Shown in pieces: positions 43,485 through 52,360 of a DNA stretch of 64,000 nt (position 1 is the stretch's first letter; each line of letters begins with the position of its first letter). The position numbers were made by a program, and so were the translations under genes. The notes under the pieces were generated by a model. It saw only the letters and a program-made list of their open reading frames with translations. It made no database searches and was not told the origin of the DNA. The DNA is from a bacterium (GTDB taxonomy: Bacteria > Bacteroidota > Ignavibacteria > SZUA-365), in contig JAHLLD010000011.1 in assembly GCA_020444325.1 (NCBI GenBank), positions 1-64,000 of the forward strand. The letters run 5' to 3'.

Positions 43485-43626
43485 GAGGCTGTCCGCCGAA
43501 GCCTTGGCGAAGGCGGAATCTTTTCGAATCGGTTCAGGCTCAGCTTCGGCTGGCACAGCCATTCAGATGTACCCGCTCAGCTACTGTGTCCGCCGAAGTT
43601 GAGCGTAGCGAAACGAAGGCGGGCGG
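43485..43626. repeat. Two TCCGCCGAAG...AAGGCGG imperfect palindromes
   Basis: Two units at about 43490-43517 and 43590-43624 start TCCGCCGAAG and end GAAGGCGG, with different centres. Short repeats with this outline are common between genes in several uncultured bacterial lineages. They are interleaved with the 51-bp direct repeat. Confidence 0.6.
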
Positions 43627-43674
43627 CTGGCACAGCCATTCAGATGTACCCGCTCAGCTACTGTGTCCGCCGAA
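43547..43674. repeat. 51-bp direct repeat pair
   Basis: Identical 51-bp segments at 43547-43597 and 43624-43674 (beginning CGGCTGGCACAGCC, ending GTCCGCCGAA), 77 bases apart start to start. They lie between tmRNA and the GIY-YIG gene and are not explained by any gene. Confidence 0.85.
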
Positions 43675-43722
43675 TTTGAGAGCAGTATTTTTTTCTCATG
43701 CATTCAATGTAGGGAGCATCGA

Positions 43723-43968
43723 ATGTACTACGTATATGTCCTTCAATCTAATAGGTATCCAAAGCAGCACTATTATGGATTCACGACACACGTCGAGAAT
43801 CGCGTGCGAGCGCATAACGCTGGACAGGTACCCAGCACTGCACGGCTGAGGCCATGGAGGCTATTGGCATACACCGCGTTTCCAGATAAGGGGCTAGCCC
43901 TCTCCTTCGAGCGCTACCTCAAATCCGGCTCGGGCCGTGCGTTTGCGAAAAAGCACTTTGAAGCGTGA
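43723..43968 (+). CDS. Small GIY-YIG domain protein
   Basis: 81 residues, almost all one GIY-YIG nuclease fold: YYVYVLQS (first motif), HYYGFT (second motif, in place of YIG), HVENRVRAHNAGQ and a late Glu (LSFERYLKSGSG). Related single-domain proteins (YhbQ/UPF0213 type) have unclear roles in DNA repair or mobility. AGGGAG precedes the ATG at 43723. Its place directly after tmRNA and repeats suggests arrival at a common insertion site. Confidence 0.85.
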   Translation: MYYVYVLQSNRYPKQHYYGFTTHVENRVRAHNAGQVPSTARLRPWRLLAYTAFPDKGLALSFERYLKSGSGRAFAKKHFEA

Positions 43969-43982
43969 TGCAGATTCCTGTT

Positions 43983-45101
43983 TTACCGCAGCAGGAGAAT
44001 CTTACGTGTCTGTGCACCTGATGTCGTCTCGAGACGTATGAAGTAGGGTCCGGGTACAAGTTCACCGGCATTCATCGTATACATGTGGCGACCCGGTGAA
44101 CGATCGCCCTCTGCCAGCACTTTCACAATCTCACCCACTGAGTTCAGAAGGGTCAGACGAATCCTGTCCATTCGCAACAGGTTAAATGAAATTTGTGTGC
44201 TTGAATGAAAGGGATTCGGAATATTTGTCTCAAGTTCAAAGCCGAGTGCGTCGGCGGGAGAATCGACCCCATCCCAGATTTCCCATTCAAGAATGAATCC
44301 CGAGCGGGTGGGCGAGCTTGTGGTTACATCGATGCCATCGGTGGCTTCCACAAACCAGAAAAACTCCATATACCGACAGCTTCGACACCCCTGTGAGCGA
44401 AGAATCTCAATCAATTGACCGTTTGCGACGGTAGCTCTGGGCAGGGCACCTGCACTGTCGGAAGGACAACGGAAAATGGTCGTGCCGTATATGTTTGCAA
44501 TGGAAAGGGTGTAGCGAACGCTATCGGACCAGCGGGTAGAATCGTTTATGGTCCGACGCATTGAATCGTAGGGATCCGGAGGCTCGGGTTTCTCCCAGCT
44601 GAACACTGCTGTCCTGTTGGGGAGATGGAACCATACCGTGATTTCGCCATCAGGAGGAGGATCTTCCAGGGAGAAGGACGAAGGGGGATGTGGAAGCACG
44701 AAAAACTGCTCACTTTGACCGCTGCTATGCACCGAATCTTCGGAGTACAAAAGCAGCCTCTGCTGCTCCATCCCGCCAACCCGTTTGAAGGAAGGCGTAA
44801 GCATGATTGAAGTTGCTCCACGAATTTCGAATGGGAACTGGAAGTACCCCATAGATGCGGCATCGAACTCACCCGGGAAACGCGCACCCAGACGGACACG
44901 GAGCAGCGTGTCGATCGCGTTCCCGTCACTGTCGCATGGTGTGATTCGCAGTTCAAAGGGACGCTGCACATACACATTATGCATCCCTTCCTGTGGCCAG
45001 GTTATCTCCAGTTTAAAATCTGCAACGCGTCCCGGTGTCGAATGTGCGAGAGATGGAACGCTCAGCAGGAAGAGTATGAGGATGATTCGGACAGTCTGCA
45101 T
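43983..45101 (-). CDS. Secreted protein with T9SS sorting domain, unknown function
   Basis: 372 residues with a signal peptide (LILFLLSVPSLAHS). The middle is beta-rich without a domain I recognise; it has a Cys pair in QGCRSCRY. The last 75 residues form a T9SS sorting module (LETNIPNPFHSSTQISF, GHMY-type strand, ARKILLLR). GAGGAGC precedes the ATG at 45101. It ends 15 bases from the convergent GIY-YIG gene. Confidence 0.75.
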   Translation of the reverse strand: MQTVRIILILFLLSVPSLAHSTPGRVADFKLEITWPQEGMHNVYVQRPFELRITPCDSDGNAIDTLLRVRLGARFPGEFDAASMGYFQFPFEIRGATSIMLTPSFKRVGGMEQQRLLLYSEDSVHSSGQSEQFFVLPHPPSSFSLEDPPPDGEITVWFHLPNRTAVFSWEKPEPPDPYDSMRRTINDSTRWSDSVRYTLSIANIYGTTIFRCPSDSAGALPRATVANGQLIEILRSQGCRSCRYMEFFWFVEATDGIDVTTSSPTRSGFILEWEIWDGVDSPADALGFELETNIPNPFHSSTQISFNLLRMDRIRLTLLNSVGEIVKVLAEGDRSPGRHMYTMNAGELVPGPYFIRLETTSGAQTRKILLLR

Positions 45102-45277
45102 CTGCTCCTCACGGAAGTACTTAATGTCCACTGCATGACACATGACACAGCTGATAATTCCGCTACGGAGCAATGGCGGACAAGTTCATCGAAGCCTGGT
45201 CCGTACCGTTTCCGGTGAGTTCCTTCCCCTCAAATTCGTAGCACATTGGATTAACGCTTCAATTCTGCACTGCCGAT

Positions 45278-47368
45278 TCACCGCACCAGCACCATTTTTC
45301 TCGTCTGCCTCTGCCCGCCGGCCTCAAGGCTGTAGAAATACACCCCGGAAGATAAACCGGAGGCATCGAACTGTGCGCGATGCGTTCCTGCCAACTTGAA
45401 TTCGCCTTCGAGGATACGTCGCACTTCGCGGCCATAGTGGTCACTGACAACGAGAGAGACGTGCTGCGGCTGCTGCAAATTGTAGTCGATCGTGGTTGCC
45501 GGATTGAAGGGATTGGGGTAGTTCTGATGCAGTACGACGTTCTGTGGCACGGACTTCTGATCATTTACCGATGTCACACGTCCGATGCTGTTGTGAAGTA
45601 CGATGCCGAATTGGCCGGCGACGGAATATTTCCTGCCACCGAATGCATACGCCACGGTCAATCCCCAATCGAAGAGCTTGGGTTCAGCAATCCACGTCTC
45701 TCCACCATCAGTGGTACGAAGTATTGTCCCGCCATCTCCGGCAATGCATCCATTCCATCTGTCTGTGAATGCAACAGCAGCAAGGTCAGCGCTGCTTCCA
45801 CTTGTTTGCGTTTCCCAGGTGTCACCGCCATCCTCCGTTTTCCAAATGGCGCCGTTGTTTCCCACGACGAATCCCAGCCGGGCATCGATGAAATCCATCG
45901 CGTTCACAGAGTACGTTGGAGAGGCAATGGTTTTAGGACTCCAGCTATCGCCCTTGTCGGTGGAGATAAGCAGGATGGCGTTGGCATCCAGCACGAACAC
46001 AGTGTTCGAATCCATATGGCAGACCTGGACGAGCTGATGATTGGTTTCGGCAGTAATCTGGGTCCATGTGCGTCCCGCATCCGTGGACCGTATCATGGCT
46101 CCTCCTGTGCCGACTGCAATGCCGTTCCTCTCATCGCTAAAGGATACATCCTGCCAGTTGACGGTGGATACAGGTGCAAGCATCTTGCGCCAGTTCTGTC
46201 CACCATCGGTCGTCCGCAGGATGGTACCCGCTTCACCGACGACCACTGCTGCATCCCTGTCAATACAGGCTACCCCCATGAAATGCCTCGCCTCCCCTCT
46301 CTCATTGAACTGATGCGCCTGCTGAAATTCCCAACTTCCACCCCTGTTCGATGTTCGAAGTATTGTGCCGGACAAACCAACGGCATATCCCGTAGAAGAG
46401 TCGCAGAAGTCCATATCCTTGAGATTCCAGATCGACCCGCCGGCTGCATACCCCCATGCCCAATCGTCTACCGGAGCGTAAGCGATTATCCCCATGGTAC
46501 CGAAGCCTAAAGCATTCAGAGAATCGGGCATGAAGGCAGCACTATAGTTCCATCCGTGGATGAAGGGCACGGACCGCTCCCATGACGCACCTGCATCTGA
46601 TGACTGATAAAATCCGAAACTGCCGAGACCGGTCCACCTGGAGGCATCATTGAAGTATACGGCAGCAATGAAATCCCCTGCGATCCATGTCTTTCCGCCA
46701 TCGTACGTTCTGTAGTTACTGTACGCGAGGATACCGGTATTGTTGTCATAGAAATGAAAACGCTGTCCTTCACCCGTGTTCTCGAAATTCAAACGCGTCC
46801 AAGTGATTCCTCCATCCGTGGTCCGGGAGGAGGAATCTCCGCAAATGATGAACGTACGGTCATCGAACATATGGACATCATACAGGTTCGAGTCTTCACC
46901 GTACTCGAGTGAAGTCCAGTGTTCCCCGCCATCCTTGGTTTGAAGGACGGTACCTGCATCACCGACCACCACTCCTGTCTCTGGAGTGAGGAAATCCACT
47001 CCGATCAGATGCTTTGAAACGTCGGCACTGCTTTCCTCCCAGTGAACTCCGCCATCGGAGGAGAACAAAATGAGTCCATCCTGTCCGACTGCTACCACGT
47101 GAAAAGCATCGATCATGACAACATCGTTAAGATCGGTCCCGTTATATGGAGTGCGGAGCACCCATTCTTTCCCGCCGCTCGTTGTAGTAATGACGGTTCC
47201 CTGATCCCCCACGCCCACACCCTGCTGTTCGTTCGCAAAATCAACTGCCACGATGCTTTTGTGATGCGTGAGTGGATTCTGCCACTGCCAGTCGGACTGC
47301 GCCCTGGCGATGAAACATCCCGACAATGCCAGTGACAGGAATACTACTGCTGATATTGATTTGTGCAT
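45278..47368 (-). CDS. Secreted YCF48/BNR-type beta-propeller with T9SS sorting domain
   Basis: 696 residues from the ATG at 47368, which has GGAGGGACC upstream. After the signal peptide come about a dozen YCF48-like blades of the form GVGDQGTVITTTSGGKEW, GVVVGDAGTVLQTKDGGEHW and AVVVGEAGTILRTTDGGQNW. The end is a T9SS module (LHQNYPNPFNPATTIDY, LVVSDHYGREVRRIL, LSSGVYFYSL, RKMVLVR). Family members are extracellular; role unknown. Confidence 0.9.
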   Translation of the reverse strand: MHKSISAVVFLSLALSGCFIARAQSDWQWQNPLTHHKSIVAVDFANEQQGVGVGDQGTVITTTSGGKEWVLRTPYNGTDLNDVVMIDAFHVVAVGQDGLILFSSDGGVHWEESSADVSKHLIGVDFLTPETGVVVGDAGTVLQTKDGGEHWTSLEYGEDSNLYDVHMFDDRTFIICGDSSSRTTDGGITWTRLNFENTGEGQRFHFYDNNTGILAYSNYRTYDGGKTWIAGDFIAAVYFNDASRWTGLGSFGFYQSSDAGASWERSVPFIHGWNYSAAFMPDSLNALGFGTMGIIAYAPVDDWAWGYAAGGSIWNLKDMDFCDSSTGYAVGLSGTILRTSNRGGSWEFQQAHQFNERGEARHFMGVACIDRDAAVVVGEAGTILRTTDGGQNWRKMLAPVSTVNWQDVSFSDERNGIAVGTGGAMIRSTDAGRTWTQITAETNHQLVQVCHMDSNTVFVLDANAILLISTDKGDSWSPKTIASPTYSVNAMDFIDARLGFVVGNNGAIWKTEDGGDTWETQTSGSSADLAAVAFTDRWNGCIAGDGGTILRTTDGGETWIAEPKLFDWGLTVAYAFGGRKYSVAGQFGIVLHNSIGRVTSVNDQKSVPQNVVLHQNYPNPFNPATTIDYNLQQPQHVSLVVSDHYGREVRRILEGEFKLAGTHRAQFDASGLSSGVYFYSLEAGGQRQTRKMVLVR

Positions 47369-47689
47369 GGTCCCTCCAATTTGAATTTCCCAGGCTACCA
47401 AGTAGACACATTAAATGAAAAATGGTTGCGGATCAACAGGGAGAAAGACCCGTGTCCCCCATCGGGCGATGATATTTACTGCATGAGGAATCGCTATGCA
47501 TCTCTGCAATCGAAGAGAAGAAGGCAGAATAATTGTAACAACACACTACCTCTGGTGTTTAACTCGTACCACATCATCGAAATAACTGTGCCTCCCAATC
47601 GTTGAAATGCTGAACAAAATTTTTTATTCTCGACAGTTGCCGAAAACAGGGATCACTTCGGAAAAGATCGTACTGCATCAGGAGGGTTT
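47369..47689. other. Divergent intergenic region, no gene seen
   Basis: AT-rich gap between two divergent propeller genes; it should hold both promoters. No repeats of the cassette type occur here. An AGGAGGGTTT ribosome binding site precedes the gene at 47690. Confidence 0.6.
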
Positions 47690-49846
47690 ATGAAACTCGT
47701 ACTACAGGGCATGTTCACCATACTCAGTCTCATTGCGGTGCTGCCGCTTCCGGCCCAGGCCCAATGGACCCGTCTGATGTCGCTGGAGGGTATGAATGTA
47801 TGGGACTTTGAAGTATCGACTTCAGGGGTTCTGTATGCCCTTCCTTTCCCGCGGACTGAATTCTATGTTTCGACGAATGGCGGAGATTCATGGGAATTGC
47901 GTGCCGCTCCCGATTCCCTGGAGGTTCGGAATTTCGAGGTAAGTGGAGAAGATCTGTATTTGCTCGCAGAAAGTCCTTCCTCCACAACAAGATTCTACCG
48001 CAGTTCGGATCAAGGGAGAACGTTCACGTTCGTTCCGACCGAACGTCCGTTACGGGCTTTCTGCTGCAGCGCTGACGGAAAGGTGTACGGGGTAATGCAT
48101 GCCGTGGAGATGGATTCCGTCTTCGTATCTGAGGATAAGGGCGCACACTGGGGTGGTTTTGCTCCGATCGACTTCCAACTGTCGCAGCTTTATACCGAGG
48201 ACGTCTTGAGTACGGGATATGATGGCAGTCTGTGGTGCAACGACCGCAACCGGCTGCTGCGCTTCGATGGAGGAAGCAGCAACTGGATTCCGTATGAAGG
48301 CGGCGTTGAGGAGGGCACGCAATTGCAGACAGTATTTCATCAGCCAAACGGTGACATCTATATGAACAGCTGGTATCGCATGCTCAAATATGATGCCGTT
48401 GCGGACTCGGTGAAAGAGCTGTACAACCGTGATAACCTTTGGCCGTTTGCATTCAATGCCATCGCGACGGAAGACGGCCGTCTGCTCGTTTCGCATGGGT
48501 CTCCCTACGGGCCACACAGTTACATCCTGGAGAGCAGCGATGATGGAGCGTCGTGGAGAATCGCCGACTCCACACTTGCCTCCACTCTTGAGTACTACGG
48601 ACAATATGACGGACGCATATTCGCCGGAAGTGAGAGTGTCATGCGCAGATCCACAGATGGCATCGCCTTCGAGGAATGTATGAATGGGCTGTCTTCGCCA
48701 CATATCATCCATTTCGAAACGCGTGGTCAACGGGTACATGTCATGGGGGGAAGGTACGCCTTGAGCAGTGACGGCGGGACAACCTGGTGCTACCCGGGAA
48801 TCGGGAGCGGCATCAATCCATACGCACTGCAAATGACCTCCGACGGAATCATGTATGAGAACCGCGGACGTCTTCGTATCTCACGCGACAGCGCCAGGAC
48901 CTGGGAGCAGCCATTCGAATGGGAGATGTATGACTTTATCGCGCTGGATGAAATCATCCTTGTTTCGGTCTCGGACAGCAGGATCATTCGGTCAACGGAT
49001 CAGGGACGAAGCTTCTCGGATACCTATACGAGCCTGACCCCTGTATCCAATTTCAGGGAAGAAGGAAACACGCTGTATGCCCTGACGCGGGATGTACTTT
49101 TACGTTCATACGACAGAGGTGCCAGCTGGTCGGAATTCTCTCTGCCCCAGGGCCAGGGAGGGTACAGAAACATCATCGCCAACGACCATGTGCTTGTGTA
49201 CACTGTCGGCAACATGGCATGGACGTCGCGGACACAGGGAGAGGACTGGACAGGTCCAACCGAAGCCGGACTGGATGTCGGATTGGTTGACGCGACAGTC
49301 AACAGCGATGGCACCTTCGCGGGGATTGTCTGCCGCGGCTTCCTCGATGAGCGACACCAGACGCATCCGATACAGGATGTCGTGCTCTCCACAGATGACG
49401 GAATGTCCTGGAAGTCAATCGGGGAAGGTCTGCCAGCGGCATTCTTCACACCCAGGAATTACATCATGTATTCAAGAGTCGGCTATACGGAGCGCAGCCG
49501 TCTGCTCGTGAACAGCGAGTATGGATTGTTCGCGTATGATGCAGTTCCGCTATCGGTAACGGAGGATGCAGTATCCCCTGAAGGACCTGTTCTTTCTGCG
49601 TGGCCGACACCCGCACATGACAGGATCACATGGACTATACATGGAGCAGATGCCACGGTCAATGTATGTCTCATCGATCTTTCCGGCAGAGAGGTTGTCC
49701 ATTCAAGCAGCACCTCCGCCCTCACTGGAAGCATTGATGTCTCCGGGCTGCCGGAGGGAGTGTACCTGCTTCGTGTCGCCTCTTTAAGCGACCGGCTGCG
49801 TTCCGGTGGTCCGCGCCTTACCAAAAGGGTGGTGGTCCTGCGGTAA
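47690..49846 (+). CDS. Secreted BNR/sortilin-like propeller with T9SS-type C-terminus
   Basis: 718 residues: signal peptide (LIAVLPLPAQAQ), then BNR/Asp-box-like blades (VSTNGGDSWEL, SSDQGRTF, SEDKGAHW, SSDDGASW, STDQGRSF, SYDRGASWSEF) typical of sialidase or sortilin-like propellers. The last 80 residues resemble a T9SS sorting module (LSAWPTPAHDRITW, VCLIDLSGREVVHS, LPEGVYLLRV, KRVVVLR). AGGAGG upstream of the ATG. Related to the genes at 45278 and 49939. Confidence 0.85.
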   Translation: MKLVLQGMFTILSLIAVLPLPAQAQWTRLMSLEGMNVWDFEVSTSGVLYALPFPRTEFYVSTNGGDSWELRAAPDSLEVRNFEVSGEDLYLLAESPSSTTRFYRSSDQGRTFTFVPTERPLRAFCCSADGKVYGVMHAVEMDSVFVSEDKGAHWGGFAPIDFQLSQLYTEDVLSTGYDGSLWCNDRNRLLRFDGGSSNWIPYEGGVEEGTQLQTVFHQPNGDIYMNSWYRMLKYDAVADSVKELYNRDNLWPFAFNAIATEDGRLLVSHGSPYGPHSYILESSDDGASWRIADSTLASTLEYYGQYDGRIFAGSESVMRRSTDGIAFEECMNGLSSPHIIHFETRGQRVHVMGGRYALSSDGGTTWCYPGIGSGINPYALQMTSDGIMYENRGRLRISRDSARTWEQPFEWEMYDFIALDEIILVSVSDSRIIRSTDQGRSFSDTYTSLTPVSNFREEGNTLYALTRDVLLRSYDRGASWSEFSLPQGQGGYRNIIANDHVLVYTVGNMAWTSRTQGEDWTGPTEAGLDVGLVDATVNSDGTFAGIVCRGFLDERHQTHPIQDVVLSTDDGMSWKSIGEGLPAAFFTPRNYIMYSRVGYTERSRLLVNSEYGLFAYDAVPLSVTEDAVSPEGPVLSAWPTPAHDRITWTIHGADATVNVCLIDLSGREVVHSSSTSALTGSIDVSGLPEGVYLLRVASLSDRLRSGGPRLTKRVVVLR

Positions 49847-49875
49847 CACACAGACGAACACTAAGTAACACTGGA

Positions 49876-49914
49876 TTGCATGGTATGTCAATAATTTGAT
49901 TACATACCATGCAA
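49876..49914. other. 13-bp perfect inverted repeat between convergent genes
   Basis: TTGCATGGTATGT and its exact complement are separated by 13 AT-rich bases. No T-run follows on either strand. It could still end transcription from both sides or bind a protein. Confidence 0.6.
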
Positions 49915-49938
49915 AATCATGCAGATTATCAAGTAGCG

Positions 49939-51858
49939 CTACAATGGAGTTCTCGACCTGAACAATCCCGATGTCGTGCCGAGAAACAGGTGGCCTTTTG
50001 AATCCAGCACTGCGCTTGTGATGTGTCCGTGTTTCCCGATTGCGAGCTGAATTTCTCGCCAGGTCGCACCTGCATCCATGCTCAGGTATATGTAGGGCCG
50101 CTTCCCGATAATGGCAACAGTGGAGTCGTTCACGGTGAGAAGATGCTCGAATCGTAGATCATCACGATCTTTGCGCCATGCGTCCCAGCTCTCGCCGGCA
50201 TCCGTGCTGCGCATGAGTTTCCATGGAGTCAGGCAGATGATCGTATGACCCATGGTGAAAACATCTTGCAGAAAGCGTTCCGTAAGAAGCATAGTTGTTT
50301 CCTCTGCATCGTACCGCCGATGAAACAGCGTATCTCCTCGAACCGCATATATACCCGAAGTAGTAGCATGGATGTCACGCGCTTCGCTGAACATTGGGTC
50401 CGTCGACCAGGTGTCCCCTCCATCAGTGCTGAAATTGTTCTCACGTCCGCCAGTGAATACGTGCATTCCTTTCCCTGGCTCCATCGCCCAGTTATCGACG
50501 CTCCGGACATCCAGTGTGCTCCAGGTTTTACCGGTATCATGAGAGACATGAACACTCAGTCCGGTGCAAATGAAATCCTGGTGAAGGACACTGCCATTGA
50601 ACCTGTAAATATCATTCGGTGCAGATGAACTGCTGCCGATGACAATGTGTCCAGGTGCAAGCGAGAAACCGCGTTTGATGTTATGGAGTCCGGGAGTAGA
50701 CCGCATCCAGCTCCCGCCATCGTCCGCCGAACGATACAATCCACCCAGTGCCGTCCCGGCCCAAGTATTCCCCGCATCATCCCTGAACAGATGGGTGATA
50801 CCACGCTGTCCGAGACCATCTGAGGATTCCATCCATGTGCGGCCGTCATCGACCGACCGCATTATCGCGCCGTGCATGGCCGCAAAGGCTGTACCGTCCG
50901 GCGTTTCACAGAAATCATTGACTGCACCGGTTATAACTGATGTTTCCTGCCAGGATTGTCCGCTGTCCGCCGAGTACCATATCCCCATCGAGGACGACTT
51001 CTTACCACTCAGCACTCTCCCACTCTGCAGGACGATGGACGGGGACTCAAGGAGAAATCGTTGTGTAAATGGAGCAGTTGTCCAACTGTCACCAGAGGGA
51101 TCAATTCGGATCAGGGATCTCGGGCCTGGACTCATCAGTGAATCCATTGCCTCTGTGATTACACCGCCCAGAGGATCTATGCTCAGACCTGAAAAATATC
51201 CGAAGGGTAAATCAAGCTTTCTCCATGAGATCCCATGATCGCTGCTGTGAAATATGCCATAGGGACATTGAGTAAACATTGCGGTATCGGACAAGATTTC
51301 CAGCGGGTATTCGCCATGGCAACGTTCTGAGTGCGGCGGTGTCCTCTGCAGGGTGGTCCATGTCACACCGTCATCCGTCGACTGATGCAGACCGGCACCT
51401 CCAACCCTGTTCTCATCCATGCCTTCGCTGTAAAGGCTTCCTTCCCATTGACGTATGACCGTACTTCCGATGTAGCGGTCGTACTCTTCGGGAAGGGACT
51501 CCCATGTATGCCCCTGGTCGGTAGAAACCGCAATCATTCTGTCGAAAAAGGGCTTTCGGATGAACGCAAAGAGTTTCCCCGTGGCAGTCACGTACAGTGG
51601 ATACACTGCCCCTTCCTTCAGCGCCGTCGCTTCCCACGAGTTCCCGCCATCGGTCGAGCGAAACACTCCCTTTCCTCGCATACCGGCAAATACCATTCCG
51701 TTGCTGTCCGACACGATGGACAACACGACGTCGCCACGTGGACCGTCGATCTTCTCGAACGTACACCCCGAACCCTGCCGGATGACGGTGTCAAGCAGCG
51801 GCAGCGATTGGCAACCGGAAAGCAACACCAGCGAAATGACGAAGAAGAAAGCGCGCAA
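49939..51858 (-). CDS. BNR-repeat propeller lipoprotein
   Basis: 639 residues with a lipobox (LLSGCQS, Cys 16). BNR/Asp-box blades are plain (RSTDGGNSWEA, STDQGHTWESL, STDDGVTWTTL, SSDHGISWRKL, SADSGQSWQET, SVDDGRTWMES, STDAGESWDAW). It ends LFRSRTPL without a T9SS module, so it is anchored by lipid rather than secreted by T9SS. Function unknown. A degraded relic of a related gene lies just upstream. Confidence 0.85.
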   Translation of the reverse strand: MRAFFFVISLVLLSGCQSLPLLDTVIRQGSGCTFEKIDGPRGDVVLSIVSDSNGMVFAGMRGKGVFRSTDGGNSWEATALKEGAVYPLYVTATGKLFAFIRKPFFDRMIAVSTDQGHTWESLPEEYDRYIGSTVIRQWEGSLYSEGMDENRVGGAGLHQSTDDGVTWTTLQRTPPHSERCHGEYPLEILSDTAMFTQCPYGIFHSSDHGISWRKLDLPFGYFSGLSIDPLGGVITEAMDSLMSPGPRSLIRIDPSGDSWTTAPFTQRFLLESPSIVLQSGRVLSGKKSSSMGIWYSADSGQSWQETSVITGAVNDFCETPDGTAFAAMHGAIMRSVDDGRTWMESSDGLGQRGITHLFRDDAGNTWAGTALGGLYRSADDGGSWMRSTPGLHNIKRGFSLAPGHIVIGSSSSAPNDIYRFNGSVLHQDFICTGLSVHVSHDTGKTWSTLDVRSVDNWAMEPGKGMHVFTGGRENNFSTDGGDTWSTDPMFSEARDIHATTSGIYAVRGDTLFHRRYDAEETTMLLTERFLQDVFTMGHTIICLTPWKLMRSTDAGESWDAWRKDRDDLRFEHLLTVNDSTVAIIGKRPYIYLSMDAGATWREIQLAIGKHGHITSAVLDSKGHLFLGTTSGLFRSRTPL

Positions 51859-52360
51859 GATTCCCCCATGCGGTCAAGAGAGGACAATGTCTTCTTTCAT
51901 ATATATGCAGAAATGAGGTGTACTGCAAGGAATGCGCAATCAATCTTCCCGGTGGTCACACCTCCACCCTCTCCACCGCTGCATGAAAAAATCTTTTGTC
52001 CATACCGCCACGCTGTCGGGAGTTCTGAGGAAGGGAAGCACCGCATTCTTCGCTGCATCAACATCGAGAGTGTCGATCCGAAGGCAGATGGCGCTTCAAA
52101 TCCAGCACCGTACTTGCGATCTGACCGTGTCCTTCCGATCTCGAGGTTAATTCCCCTGCATCCGCATCAACCATGCCCGCAATCCTGATGACACTCCAAA
52201 ATGTGGGAAACTGAAGGTATTGCATGTGTTTCTCGTATTCCATATGATGAATTACCGTATTGGGGGGAATATTTTCTGTGAACTGTATTCTTCCCCGCAG
52301 TGCGGCACACTGTCCCACTCCACTGGCATGCTGGTGATAATTTTGAACAGTCATAGGGTG
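51859..52360. other. Intergenic region with gene relic
   Basis: About 500 bases between two divergent lipoprotein genes. It holds the BNR relic described separately at 52087-52170; the remainder shows no gene or repeat I can support. TAGGGTG precedes the ATG at 52361. Confidence 0.6.
52087..52170 (-). pseudogene. Relic of the 3' end of a BNR propeller gene
   Basis: The minus-strand translation here (GHGQIASTVLDLKRHL) aligns with the end of the neighbouring BNR lipoprotein (KHGHITSAVLDSKGHL), and the DNA at 52087-52170 is clearly similar to 49989-50072. The match stops after about 28 codons and has no upstream blades, so it is a remnant of a duplicated or deleted gene. Confidence 0.65.

Noticed and set aside
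47363-47605. An 80-codon frame between two divergent propeller genes
   Set aside because: Starts with GTG inside the start region of the opposite gene and lacks a ribosome binding site; translation shows no domain.
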